This document shows, piece by piece, positions 34,007-45,672 of a DNA stretch of 64,000 nucleotides. Each line of letters begins with the position of its first letter. The stretch's first letter is position 1. The stretch spans positions 6,758,001 to 6,822,000 of the forward strand of contig JAEILZ010000001.1 of assembly GCA_018873225.1 (NCBI GenBank). Reading direction: 5' to 3'. Position numbers and translations under genes: made by a program. The notes under the pieces were generated by a model. The model searched no databases and was not told the DNA's origin. It was given only the letters and a program-made list of their open reading frames with translations. The DNA is from [Phialemoniopsis] sp. UDSM-2020 (lineage: Eukaryota > Ascomycota > Sordariomycetes > Thyridiales > Thyridiaceae).

Positions 34007-35215
34007 ATGACGGCTTCTCTGCAACAACTCGACCTCCAGGCGCTCAAACTAGACGGGCCCTCGTCTTCGCTGCCCGTGGTCTTCGAGTCATTCGACCTCC
34101 CCGCGAGCAACCAGCGCGTCCTGCAGCAACCGCACCCGAAGGATACCGTCATTCCTTTAGCTCTACGCCCAGCCACTCATGACGATGCTTCACAGCCAGA
34201 CCTCGACTCTGTCGTGGACGCGATCAAATCGCTCCAAGCCCAGGACGGCGGCGCGCTGACCAAGAAGCTCGCCCGACACGGCACGCTGCTCTTCCGCGGC
34301 CTGCCCATCCACGACGCGCACGACTTTAGCAAGTTTGCGCACGCGTTCGGCTACAGGCCGCACGAGATCATCGGCATCGTCGTCGACCGGCCCCTCCTGG
34401 CGCCCAACGTCGCGCCGGCCAACGAGGCGCCCAAGGAGGTCCTCATCTACAACCACAACGAGTCGCCGCAGGTGCCGCACGCGCCCGAGTACATCTTCTT
34501 CTACAGCCACGCGGCTCCGGAAAGGGGCGGCGAGACGCCCATCTCGTCGTCGCTCGAGCTGTTTTACCGCGCGCAGCAGGAGATCCCCGAGTTTATTGCT
34601 GATCTTACCGAGAAGGGCGTGCTCAGCAGGGTGACGTACAAGTTTGACAAGCAGTACGCCGGCGGGTCCACGCTAAGGCAGGCGTTCGGCAAGGAGATTC
34701 AGGATGGTGACGACGAGGCCACGAGGCGGGCCAAGATTGAGGCACAGATCGCCCGGTATGGCAGGGGGAAGCATACCACCTGGGAGTGGACAGATGACGG
34801 TATTGTCTTGACGCACCGGCTTCCTGCTATTCGCACCCAGCCAGGTACAAACCTCCCAACGCTCTTCACCGGGCTAGCAGCCTATTACAGGACAGCGCAG
34901 ATCAAGGGTCAAGATTCGGACGTCCAAAAGGCAAGGCAGAAGGTCACCCAGCAGCTCTACGGTGACGGTACACCCATTCCTGAGGAGTATCTCGCCACGC
35001 TCGCCAGAATCACTGACGAGATTCGGGTCTTACACAAGTGGCAGCGAGGCGATGTCCTTGTCTATGACAACACGATTGCTCAGCATGGCAGACAACCATG
35101 GGAAGGCCAACAGTCTGACCGAGTCGTATTGGCCAGTCTTTGGGATGGTGACAATGTGCCCGGTGCTTATGGATTTGGTGAGTGGGCGCAGGTTGTTCAG
35201 GCCCTCGAGGGCTAG
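34007..35215 (+). CDS. TauD/TfdA-family Fe(II)/2-oxoglutarate dioxygenase, HxE type
   Basis: Non-haem iron oxygenase coupling 2-oxoglutarate decarboxylation to substrate hydroxylation; single exon, 402 residues. The iron triad is visible: H150-x-E152 in IYNHNES and distal H360 in TIAQHGR, with R372 in SDRVV placed to bind 2-oxoglutarate. HxE instead of HxD is the pattern of clavaminate synthase and asparagine oxygenase rather than of taurine dioxygenase. ARHGTLLFRGLP (89-100) marks the start of the jelly roll. No leader peptide, so cytosolic. Likely substrates are amino acids or other small carboxylates. Neighbours are a transporter (divergent) and an FAD amine oxidase (convergent, 229 bases). 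Confidence 0.9.
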   Translation: MTASLQQLDLQALKLDGPSSSLPVVFESFDLPASNQRVLQQPHPKDTVIPLALRPATHDDASQPDLDSVVDAIKSLQAQDGGALTKKLARHGTLLFRGLPIHDAHDFSKFAHAFGYRPHEIIGIVVDRPLLAPNVAPANEAPKEVLIYNHNESPQVPHAPEYIFFYSHAAPERGGETPISSSLELFYRAQQEIPEFIADLTEKGVLSRVTYKFDKQYAGGSTLRQAFGKEIQDGDDEATRRAKIEAQIARYGRGKHTTWEWTDDGIVLTHRLPAIRTQPGTNLPTLFTGLAAYYRTAQIKGQDSDVQKARQKVTQQLYGDGTPIPEEYLATLARITDEIRVLHKWQRGDVLVYDNTIAQHGRQPWEGQQSDRVVLASLWDGDNVPGAYGFGEWAQVVQALEG

Positions 35216-35444
35216 TTTTTCAGGAGCAGATTATCTTGCTCGACACAGTAGACTAATGTCCCGTGCTCGTGAATGTTCAAATTGATACTATCAATTTACT
35301 TTGATTTATTGTAATCAGTCTATCACGATCTAAAGTCAATATGCCATGTAGTACAATCCCTTTGTAGGCCAGGAGTAAGATTTAACAGAGTCTCTTCCTA
35401 CTGTTTCTCACAACAGTCCGATATTCGAGATCCGGCCCAGAATT

Positions 35445-36981
35445 TCAAAGCTTACTCTTGCTCTTAGCGAGCCGGTCGAGTCTCTCTTGGCTGATTTGGA
35501 AGCACTCTGGCATGCCAGTGGCACTCCAATCCTCGCCGGAGATGAGCTTGGCCAAGCCAGGAGCACAGAGGAAGATCCGCGCCATCCCTACATTGGGGTT
35601 CATCGCATTAGTTAACCTGTCACTTCACAAAAGACAAGTTCAGACACCAGTATAGAGACTTACCATGTCCATTGAACCCAGCACAAATCCACTGGCCGTC
35701 ATAAGCCGGAACGGGACCGATCAAAGGCACCGAGTCAGGCGTCTCCCCAATGATCCCGGTCCAGACATGCGACAGCCCCTCCCCGGCGCGTGCAGGAGTG
35801 ACGGCCGGCCCACACAGCTTCGCAAACTCGGCCACGCTGTTTTTCTCGAGCTGCGCGTTGTGCTTCGTATCGTCGTCGGTGTACTTGTCCTTGACGACCT
35901 CGGGGGTTAGGTCCTTCTCGTCGCGCGTCGCCAGGCCGCCGAGGATGACGGTCCCGTCCTTCTGCTGGTTGAACGAGAAGTAGTGTCCCGTGCCGTAGCG
36001 CAGGGACATTGTGCTCTTGAAGACGTTGGCGCCGGACAGGGACGCGGGCGGCACGTACGAGTGGCCCTGCGCCCTGCGCGGAGTGACGACCCCGGCCAGC
36101 TCCGGGATCAGGTAAGCGGCCCATGCGTTGGTGCAGTGGACGACTGTGTCTGCGGCGATGACACCGCGCGGAGTGTGGACGTTCCATCGCTTGCCTGACT
36201 GTTCTTGACATCTTGCCACCTTGGTCGCGGGGCAGTGCGTGTAGAATTGGCCACCCTGGCGGATGATGTCGCTCAAGATCCAGTGGCACAGCTTCACGGG
36301 GTGAAGGCAGCCGCCCTGCCATTCGTAGGCGCAGAGGGCCTTAGGCACTCGCGACCTGGCTCTCGCTTCTTCCTGCTCGTAGAATTTGATATGGGACACG
36401 TCACCGCCGGAGCTTTTGTAGGCGGCGAAGGCATTGGCAAGGTGGTTCACGTGCGTCGGGCCAAGGCAGACTTCTATCGTGGTGGTGTATTGAAAGTCGC
36501 AGTCAACCTTGTGCTTCTTTACAAAGTCGTTGACCAGCTCCAGAACGACCTTTTCGCTTTCTATGATCTTTCTGGCCTGTTCCGGGCCATGTTTCGCCGA
36601 GAATTTGGGAAAACCGTTGAAAGCGTCTAGAGAGGCCAATGTTAGTACACCAGCCGCGTATTATGGCATGCGTTGGCTCCAAGTTGCCATAAAATTATGC
36701 GGTCAGACAAGTAACTAACCTGGTCGGCAATGTCCGGCATTCTTGCCAGTCGCACCTGTGACAGCCTCTCTAGCCTCGAGAATGACGATGTCACGACCTG
36801 GAACGCCGCTGTTAAGTAGTTGCCACGCAGTCAGAGCGCCGGTGATACCAGAGCCAATAATCACGTATTTGGCTGAAGCCGGCACGTTTTTCTTCTGGTT
36901 TTCGTGCAAATGGGGGAATGACCGCGTAGTGCGGTGCCAATGAGAGAGGTTCGGGTTGTCGACGGGCAGTGAGGGAGCCAT
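35445..36981 (-). CDS. FAD-dependent amine/amino-acid oxidase (DAO family), peroxisomal
   Basis: Flavoprotein oxidase of the DAO fold, resembling sarcosine, D-amino-acid and gamma-glutamylputrescine oxidases. Exons 36981-36720, 36626-35664 and 35587-35445 give 455 residues. FAD motif VIIGSGITGALTAWQL (residues 40-55), then EAREAVTGATGKNAGHCRPG (FAD attachment loop), VHCTNAWAAYLIPEL, and near the C-terminus WTGIIGETPDSVPLIGP and GFNGHGMARIF. The last exon, found only by splicing at 35664/35587, ends in SKL, the canonical peroxisomal signal, which suits a hydrogen-peroxide-forming oxidase. It is divergent from the sugar transporter at 37631. The true amine substrate is unknown. Confidence 0.9.
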
Positions 36982-37630
36982 GATGGGCTGGTGTGAACTT
37001 GGGATCTGCACTTGAAAGTTGCAATAAAGAACAGTAGATATGACTAAAACAGTCGAATGAAATATTAGCAGGTTTTCTTATCTCTGAATTACAAAGATCA
37101 TAAGGAATTGCACTGGTATATGTGGAAGCAGCAAATCGTAGTAGTCCAATTTGGCTGCGGAGAATCCCGCACACAAAGTTCCATTCTCCTGGCCTCCACA
37201 TTGCGGTCAAAGCCGCGCTTCAATCTTGTCATGCCACGAACAGCCCATTTAGTAGCCGCTCCTTATCTGAGTATATCAGTATTGAGAACCGACCAATCGT
37301 CTCTTTCATGACAATCTGCCAAGGGATTCAAGAGGTCTTAAGGATGTGATCTCCCCTCCCATATCACTAGAGTCGTAAGTGGTGGATCCAAGCTGGTTTT
37401 GTATGCGGAAAAGCCCGCACACAATCATGTCCAAGCTGCGTATCCCACCGCACCTCAAACTAACCCATCGACGGACTTTCTGGAGGCCAAGGATATCTGG
37501 GGAAATGCCCGAAGCTCAATCTCCATGGGGAATTTCGACCATAAATACCGTCCACCCTCGGCCTTCCCCAGATTGTCATGATGCTTTACACTCAGATCAT
37601 CCCCCATCTTGCTCAGCCACTCTGTCTCCA
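36982..37630. promoter_or_regulatory. Divergent promoter region, amine oxidase / MFS transporter
   Basis: 649 bases between two outward-reading genes. A TATA-like CATAAATAC lies near 37541, about 90 bases before the transporter ATG. No coding content recognised. Confidence 0.45.
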
Positions 37631-39450
37631 ATGATGAAGCTCTCCAAGTACTTCAAGTCACCTCTGGCGGCCTACGGCAAAGCAATCCGTGAGACTCCTC
37701 GAAGTGTCATCGCGAACCGCACCTTGTTGCTTTCTGCTTTGGTCTTTGCCTTGGGTGGGATACCCGGTAGTAAGTCCAGATTCTCCCGCATCGTCCATCG
37801 TTGCCCGTGATAGTGAATTCGACTAAACTCGCCCCCGTTCAGCCTGGGACCAAGGCGTCGCCTCCACCGTGTCGTCCCTTAAGAGCTTCCAGGACCACTT
37901 CAACATCGGCTCCGGCTCCGATGCTCACGACATCCGCGAGCTGGTCTCCCTCGTGTACATCGGTCAGGCCGTCGGCGCCGCGCTCTCGTTCGTCACCAAC
38001 GACCGCCTCGGCCGCCTGTGGTCCTACCGCCTCTACATCGCCGTCTGGCTCGTCGGCCAGCTCGTGTCGATCTTCACGCCGACCGTGGCGGGTCTGTACG
38101 CCTCGCGCATCGTCTGCGGCGCCGGCATCGGCGCCTTCAGCGTCGTCGGCCCCATGTACCTCGTCGAGATCGCGCCCGCCGAGATCCGCGGCCTGCTGAC
38201 CTCGTGGTTCGTCGTCTTCATGGGCCTCGGCCTCTTCTGCGGCGTCTTCACCGTATACGGCTGCTACATCCACATGCCGTCGACCCCCTTGCAGTACCAG
38301 GTCGTCTGGTTCGTGCCGTGCATCATCATGGGGCTCATCTTTGGCGCCACCTTTTTCTGCCGCGAGTCGCCCAAGTGGCTGCTGCTCAAGGACCGCCACG
38401 AAGACGCCATCGAGTCCCTGTGTGCGTTCCGGCAGCTGCCCTCAGACCACCCTCGCATCCAGTCCGAGATCATGGCCATCAGCGACGACATCGCCAAGTC
38501 GAGGGCTGGCAGCGACCCCAGCGGCGGTCGTGCGTCCTTCCGCAGCATCGTCAAGGAGATGTTCACTGTCCGGTCCAACCTGCGCCGGTTGCAGCAGATG
38601 ATGTTTTCGTTTGCCCTCTCCCAGATGTCTGGGGCCAACTCTGTCACTTCCTACTTTATCCCCATCATGGGTATGCTCGGCGTCGCAGGAGGCCAAAAGC
38701 AGAGCATCTTCCTCAGCGGCATGTATGGCCTGGCCAAGCTGGTCTTCAGTCTGTGTGCTGCCTTTCTCATCGTGGATACACTCGGACGCCGCAAGTCCCT
38801 CTTCATCGGCATCACCTGCCAGATGCTCTCTCACATCTATCTGGGAGTATTTATCAAGTATCACCGGGAAGGTCCAGTTAGCGAGGCCGCGTCAGAGGCT
38901 GCTCTGGCCGCAATCTTCGTCCATGCCTTTGGGTACGCCGTTGGTAAGTCACTGTCAAAATGTCTCAATTTTCATCATTCGCTCACATGGAACAGGCTTC
39001 CTCCTGCTCACATATGTATTTGGTGCGGAGCTCTGGCCAAACAGGCTCCGGTCCTTCGGTGGCGCGATCGGCCAGACCTTCCATTGGATTTTCATCTACG
39101 CGATCAAGTTCAGTGTGCCCTCTATACTTGAGAGCATGGACGAGTGGGGTGCATTCCTCTTCTTTGCTGGTTTCTGCTTCATCGGGCTTCTCTACGTGTT
39201 TTTCGTAGTCCCCGAGACCTCGCAAATGAGCACGGAGCAGATCCACGAGGTCTTTGAAGGGCCTCTGTTCACAGCCTACAGGCGCACCAAGACGTACGTC
39301 ATTACTGAAGTTATCCCGGCAGGAAAGAACGGCGATGACGCCAACAGCATCAACCACGAGACCGAGTAAGTGTGACAGAGCCCTCCATAGCAAAAGTGGG
39401 CATTCGCTAATCGACACAGGACACCGCAACGCAAGGATAACATCGTCTGA
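37631..39450 (+). CDS. MFS sugar transporter
   Basis: Sugar_tr-family permease of 546 residues. Exons 37631-37769, 37843-38943, 38996-39365 and 39420-39450. Signatures: TWDQGVAST after TM1 (completed by the first splice), DRLGRLW, GAFSVVGPMYLVEIAPAEIRGLL, CRESPKWLLLKDR, FALSQMSGANSVTSYF in TM7, DTLGRRKS, and FFVVPETSQMSTEQIHEVF at the end of TM12. Two C-termini are possible: without the last intron the protein stops after NHETE at 39369; with it the tail becomes ETPQRKDNIV. The gtaagt donor, gctaat branch and cacag acceptor favour splicing. ATG codons at 37631 and 37634 are adjacent. Fungal relatives of this layout include alpha-glucoside, hexose and lactose carriers; the substrate is not resolved. 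Confidence 0.9.
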
Positions 39451-40077
39451 TGGGTGTGTATGATGGAAAGAAGACGGACCAAGTTTCGAACACGGAAGTA
39501 ACATAGGCGGCTGTGGTCGTCTTGCTGCAGAAAGAGTTAACTTGAAGTTTGGGAGGGGTTAGTCGAGGATTTTTGCATAGTATATATATCGCAGTAACAA
39601 TAACGGTCTTGTTCTATTCCACCAGACTTTATCTCTCAGCAAGAAATACTAAGTACAATCCTGAATGAAACCAAGCGCGACAATCTGTAAAGACCTTTCA
39701 GTCAAATTCGGGATGTAGCATGTGAAAAACCTGTTCACTTTGATTAGCTCGGCTGTGTCAATGTGAGCCACTACAAATCCGATCATGCGTAGGGTCTACA
39801 GGTCGGGCCTATCATGAGACAATGCATAGAGTACATGGCACAGTCCGACCAAAAGGCTCATAGGGTATCAAAGTATAGTGAATCAATTCGAACCATCTTT
39901 ATAGGGGGCAGACATCCCCATACGCATGCTACAGGAATGGCATGAAATCTTGGGTTGATAGAGGTTCCTTGTCCCAATCGAACGTGAAAGCTTCTGGGGA
40001 CAGAAAGTCCAGCCACAGGTCTTGTCTGTGAGGGCGCGTAAGTCAAAATGATCTCGAAGGGTTAGGAGCACATGAAC
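39451..40077. other. Convergent spacer, transporter / Zn2Cys6 regulator
   Basis: 627 bases between two genes ending toward each other. No recognised gene; an AT-rich TATATATATC run lies near 39579-39588. Confidence 0.35.
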
Positions 40078-42210
40078 CTACTGCGTTTCCTGCGATGCAG
40101 TGCTCTGTCCAGCTAGGGGGAACTGAGACTGTTGGCCGTTGTAGTCGTCCATTGCCTGATCCAGCCCGGTCACCACGTTATCCATCACCGCCGTCTTAGA
40201 ACCGATCCCCAATGCATTCCCATTGACTTCTTCCAAGAATTTTGACGACGCTATGTCAAAAGCGTCACGTTTCCCCTTGAACGAAGGGAATCGCTCGACC
40301 ATTCCCCACAATAGCGAGGAACAAGAATGAACGAGCCGTTCGAGGGATTGGAGCCCAAGTAACTCCCGTACCTCGGGAAACTGGAGATAAGCAGACATGA
40401 GGGCGGTGCCGGCGGAGAATATGTTGCCGATTGACTGCCAGTATATTGTGAGGAGTCGTTGGCGAAAGAACTGCGTGTACAGTTTGATAATCTTGACCGC
40501 GGCTTCGGCCATGATAACTGCCTGCTGTGCGGTTGGGGACGGGTTGTTGAGGGACGGGCGATATAGGTTAAAGAGGGCCGTGTTGTATGTGACTTCCCGA
40601 GTCCTGACCATGCCGTCTTCGAAACTGCCAATCTTGCCAGTGCCAGGACATTCCACATACCAAGCTCTTATACGTTGGTGCATATGTTGTTGCCAGTCGT
40701 CAAACACAATTGGTGAGTAATGAGGTGAACGTTCCCATAGCATGCACCGCAGCTCAGACTGAATCTGACGATATTGAAACATGTGTCGCGCTACTTCCTT
40801 GATGGGAGAAACGTCTTGATCTGAGTTAATACCGTGGGCCGTGATATATTCGTCCGCTAGCATGCTCGGAAACTGCCAAAGTCAGCGTTGGAAGCTGAGG
40901 TGCTCACAATCCGAGACATCATACCTGTGCAGTGATAGCACCGTCTGACAAGCATGACGGCATAGACATGCCGACAGACAGGTTCCGGTCCATGGCATAC
41001 GCCACCCAAAAGGTCCTTCTCCTAGTGTCCAGGGTCAACGGGTCAAACCCGTCCAAGACGTCCTCGTGTAGACCGAGTTCCACTGAGAGGCGGAGAGCCG
41101 CACCAACTGTTTTCCAAGCTGCGCGGAAAGCTGGGTGGTGATATGAGTACTGCGAGACAAGTAGTAGAGCCTGAACGCCATCGACGCCGCTCGGAAGCGA
41201 GGCCAAGCTGAGAGCATCCAGGGCGATCTTGTGGTACCGATCTGCCAGGAGGGTTGACACTTTTGCCGGGTCTTGCTTCTGCATAATGAGCAGCGCTACA
41301 GCAAAGACCTCAAAGACGAAGAAGACATCGATCAGTGATTTGGCAGTGTGCTTATCGCTTGTGAGGTCGATTGCGTTTGGTATACTGTATACAGACTGAA
41401 GTTTCTGATCAAAGGTGGGCTCATGTAAAAGCGGCATGCCCATGCTAACGAAGCGAAAGTAGGCTCGAACAAGAGTCTCCGCGGTTTCCCTTTTTGGAAG
41501 TGAGATAGCTCGTGTCTCCAGGCCAGCCGTGAGCTCGGCGGGAATATGTAGACCATCGGTCTCTGGTTCACCGTCTGCTGCTAGCTTTGACTCTGGTATA
41601 GGAAGGTTTGTGGAGCGGAGCAGCTCATCCAGGAGAATCTTGGAGAAAGACACGTCATGACCAGGTTCAGCTCGCGCCAGGCTGACGACCTGGGCAACGG
41701 TCGTGCCGCCTGCAGGACCAAATCCATGTCCCGCTGTCTCTGCGGTGACGCCGTTAGTGGAGTTGACAGGTGATAACTCTGACCCAAAGTCCACCGCATC
41801 ATGCGGTGTAGAGTTGATCGCTGATGATACCGCATCTTCATGAGCGTCTTCGATCCCTCCGATATCAATGCCATTCTGTCGAAGCTTGTTCTCCAGGAAT
41901 GCAATGCGCCGTTCAAGTCCGGGGATATAACTAAGATGGCTCAGTCTTATTGAAGACACCGCTTCCAGGGAAGGTGTGATTATGTTTACCTCCTAGGAAC
42001 TTCTCGCGCAGTGTTTACATCGTACTCGACACATTCCGCCCCAGCAAGGCGACACAGACGACATCGCTGATGAATTGCTCAAGACTGTCAGCCATAGTGG
42101 ACTTGGAAGCATGACCACGCAGCAACAAATTGAGGGCATAGATATTTTCTTACTGGTACCTGCTGGTCGCATTTACGCTTCTTCTGTCGGCAGCGAACAC
42201 AAGCCCCCAT
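40078..42210 (-). CDS. Zn2Cys6 transcription factor with fungal_trans domain
   Basis: Nuclear regulator of 644 residues. Exons 42210-42154, 42066-41990, 41930-40925 and 40872-40078. The cluster is C4-x2-C7-x6-C14-x6-C21-x2-C24-x6-C31 (ACVRCRQKKRKCDQQVP joined to RCRLCRLAGAEC). The donor at 42153 (gtaaga) is chosen over one six bases earlier, which would give a too-short loop. A dimerisation coiled coil follows (PGLERRIAFLENKL), then the fungal-specific transcription factor domain with YFRFVSMGMPLLHEPTF and RRRTFWVAYAMDRNLS. Only three residues precede the first cysteine, so an upstream coding exon cannot be excluded. Its targets are unknown; neighbours are a sugar transporter and an aminotransferase. 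Confidence 0.88.
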
Positions 42211-42918
42211 GCTCAACTCGGCGCAGCGTAGCCGCGAGGGCGCGGCATGGAGCAAGATTCGCTGGTACAAACAGAGCACAAGTGAGTAATGATTAAATTA
42301 CAAAGGCAGGAGGACTGAAAATAGGAAAGTGTCTCTCCGATGTCCTTCATGCACATTCGGAGTCTCGAGCAAAGAAGGGTTCTTGGTTTGTAGTCGGAAG
42401 TTATCCCCGCTTCTCCAACTCAACTGTCAGTTGTTTAGTCGCCCCCACATCACGTGGACACTCTAGCTTCAAACAAAGATGCCAATCTAGCTTGTCAATG
42501 TTTCCTATCAACTTCATGTTCATGCTGTTCATGGCTAAAACGATCTTACCGGTAGCTGAGGATACATTTGGACTGAGGCGAGGCTAGCAGTATCGTTACC
42601 TGGGCCTTGTCATAGTATTCATGATGTACAGATGTCTGATCATGATATCTGGATATCAATCGCCTTAACTTCATAAAATTCAAATTGACAGACCGAGGAA
42701 GTACTTGAGTGGCTCTCAAAGGGAACGACCTGGGCACAGTAAGTATTGTAACAAAACCTGTGTCGGATCCAAGGCCCAACAGTCACATATGACTAGCGGA
42801 TTTTGATAGTGTTTGCTTTGAACATTTTTATTCACTTCTTTTTGTTTATCCGACTTTTGGGTAACCATCTAAATCCAAAAACACCGGCCGGAATCAATGA
42901 CCCTCCACGGACACCATC
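42211..42918. other. Intergenic, regulator 5' side / aminotransferase 3' side
   Basis: 708 bases. It should hold the promoter (possibly a missed first exon) of the regulator and the terminator of the aminotransferase. AT-rich with no clear frame. Confidence 0.35.
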
Positions 42919-44211
42919 TCAATCCATCTGGTCCACCGTCTGGCCGTTGGCCTTGTCCTGCGCCTGCTCGCCGACGACCTTTGTGCCGTCCTGCGCCGAG
43001 ACGGAGAAGTTCCAGCCAAACTTGTCCTCGACCTTGCCGAGCTGGATGCCCTTGAGCTGGGTGAGCAGTTTGAGGCAGATAGGCCCCGCGTCCTCCTGGC
43101 TCTTGGGGATGTAGGTGACGGTCTCCTGGCCGACTGAGACCTCGAGGCGCGGGTGCTGCTTGACGGTGGCGGCGAGCGAGGTCACCGAGGAGTGGTCGGT
43201 GCGGCGGGTGATGGAGCGGATGGGGACGAGGGCGGCGGCGGTGCCGGCGGCCATGACCTCGGAGAAGTTGACAAGCTCGTTGTACTTGATCTATTGTTTT
43301 GAGGGTAGACACCACGTCGTTAGCCATTTTCTCTTGCCCTTCTACTTTCACTAACACGAAGATGTGTCCAAACATACCTGGCGCTTCTCGACCTTCCAGC
43401 CAAAGCTCTTGCCAATCTGCTGTATGCTGTCGCTGGTGACGCTGTCGATGACGGCCTTGGAGTCGGGCACGACGAGGGTGACGCTGTCGCCGTCGACGAG
43501 GGCGCCGATGAAGCCGCTAGTGCTGAACTCGTCGATCTCGGTGTGGGTGGCGCTGTCGAGGTGCAGGGTGATGCCGTAGCCCTCGTTGCGGGCCTTGTCG
43601 CTCCAGCGCAGGACGGGCGCGTAGTTGCCGCCGACCTTTGCGCTGCCCGTGCCGTTGGGCGCGGCGCGGTCAAAGTCCTCGAGGATCAGGGCGTTGACGG
43701 GGTGGGTGCCGTGGTAGACGCCCGTGGGGACGACGAAGACGCAAAACATGTACTCCTCGGGCGGGTTGAGGCCGAGCTGGGCGGAGGAGCCGTAGATCTG
43801 GGGGCGGATGTACATGGCGGCGCCCGTCTCGTGGGGCGGGACGAAGCCGGCGTTGAGCGAGACGGCGGCGCGGCAGGCGTCGAGGAAGAGGTCCTCGGGG
43901 ACGGGCGGGCACGAGATGAACTCGGCCGAGTGCTGCATGCGGGCGGCGTTGCGGTCCGGGCGGAAGACGGTGATGCCCTTGTCGCCGGGCGTGCGGAAGG
44001 CCTTGAGCCCCTCGTAGGCCTGCTGGCCGTAGTTGAGGGCCGGGGCCATGCCATGGATGCGGATGAAGGGGTCGGCGACGAAAGTGGGCGGGGACCACTT
44101 GCCGGTCTTGACCGAGTAGTGCGACTCGATGTGGCCGTTGACCTCGCGGACCTTGAAGCCAACGTTGGACCAGTCGATCGTGTTGACCGGAGGGGGCGGG
44201 AAGGCGGCCAT
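42919..44211 (-). CDS. Branched-chain amino acid aminotransferase (class IV)
   Basis: PLP enzyme exchanging amino groups between 2-oxoglutarate/glutamate and leucine, isoleucine or valine. Exons 44211-43378 and 43290-42919 give 401 residues. Landmarks: HGMAPALNYGQQAYEGLKAF (53-72), RPDRNAARMQHSA (84-96), AMYIRPQIYGSSAQLG, the PLP lysine K192 in GSAKVGGNYAP, and FSEVMAAGTAAALVPI in the second exon. No mitochondrial leader is seen; the N-terminus resembles cytosolic and secondary-metabolism forms such as ToxF of Cochliobolus, so a role outside general leucine metabolism is possible. No peptide synthetase or polyketide synthase lies nearby in the window. Its coding sequence is very GC-rich. Confidence 0.93.
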
Positions 44212-45672
44212 GGTTGTTGTGGTCGGCGGCGAGGGCGTCGGGACGGTCAGAGAGGAGGAGTTTGCGCAGGAAATGTGTCGGGATTGATGCGACGAATGTC
44301 CAACAGTCCAATTGGGTGTCCTTGGCGTGCGTGGGCGAGGTGAGTCAGGCGCAATTGAGGCTCAAAAAGGTTGTCGTCTAGAATCGATCCATCCTTACGT
44401 TAGCACTAAGCTTGAAGCTCCGATCGTCGGAATGCGGGGTGCAACTTTTTTTCTGCCAGTCCCCCAAAGTGCCCTGAATTTCCAGGGCTCACCCCGCCCC
44501 GAGGCTGCTTCTGAAGAAAATCATCGGGGCTGCCCTGGTTGGCCCAAAAGATTCAAAGCCAATAATTCTCTCAGCCGCGGGTCAACACCACAACATCGCC
44601 GTTTAAACCCTGCATATTGGTCCAATCTGGTTCATACCCAATCCGGCATTCTCATGTCACTACCTTGATCCTGGCAAGCGCCCAGTCTGGCTGGTTAGGG
44701 CATCACAGAACCAGCTCATGGCCAAACGGCGGCCAAGCACCAGGCCCGGACAAGCTCCGGCTGACGTGAGACTTGCTCGACGAACCGAAATGATTTTTTG
44801 CGCGTTAGCTGCCAGCCCGGTCCCGCGTGAATGACCAAGCATAAAGCTCCGGGTTATCCCATTGCACTCGCTCGTGGATCCCTGGGACCATGGACCACAG
44901 ACCAAATAATAACTAGCCACGCACTCCACGGCAGTAGTGCCAGAAGAAAACGGGGCTGACAGATTCGGCCCCCAACAAGGTCCAAGAGGTCTTGCGCTTC
45001 GGCGGGTATCCCGTCTGACAGCTTGCCGCTTTGGGCTGTCTCCTCCGTGATTTGGTTCAATCTCCAGCAGTCCAGCGATATACCAAGACGCCGTCGCGCG
45101 CAGAGGCTGCTCCTTCGCAATGGGTCGTCCCGCTGTTTGCGCTCAAAATGTCATGATCAGTCCCAGAGATTGAGGAAATCAAACCAGGTGAGGTTGCTTA
45201 CTGTGGAGATATGCCCGTTCAGCTCCCAAATCTTGACCCGTCTTGGCTGGCAACCGTGCAGACCAGGGGTTAGAATGAATGCCCGTCTTGAGTAAATGGA
45301 GCCCGTGGTGTGAAACTCTCACCAACCCTGGCGGGTGTCAATGTCCCCCCTTTTCTCTCGCTTGTAGGATTTGCACCCCGGCCAAGATACCACCAGGATA
45401 CCGCCAGTACTCGGCGACTGGTCTCGCTTTGTACATCAGCCCTACACTCCCCCGCAAGGCAGGCCTCTCGGCCTTCTTCACCTTTGTCTGGTTGGGGGCC
45501 AAACTCTTCGTGATGCCTTTTGTCGACCGGACGTCAAAGAGCAAGCTGCTCTCTGTCTCCTTTTCTTGACTGTCTTTCCTGCTCTCACTCTCTCTGGGAG
45601 AAACCTCTTTCATTTGACCGAGAAGGAAGATCGGTGGGACACCGGCGTGTTACCGCTGCCTAAGTAGCAAAG
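44212..45672. promoter_or_regulatory. 1.5 kb divergent intergenic, aminotransferase / DUF3176 gene
   Basis: Two promoters are expected. Open frames of up to 121 codons on both strands show no recognisable domain. Pyrimidine-rich runs lie at about 45550-45600 ahead of the DUF3176 start. Confidence 0.4.

Noticed and set aside
42154..42160. Donor GTACCA directly after CAG CAG in the third regulator
   Set aside because: It would leave only four residues between the third and fourth cysteines; the GTAAGA donor six bases later gives the regular six.
43543..44343. 266-codon plus-strand frame opposite the aminotransferase
   Set aside because: Antisense shadow of a GC-rich coding exon; no motif.
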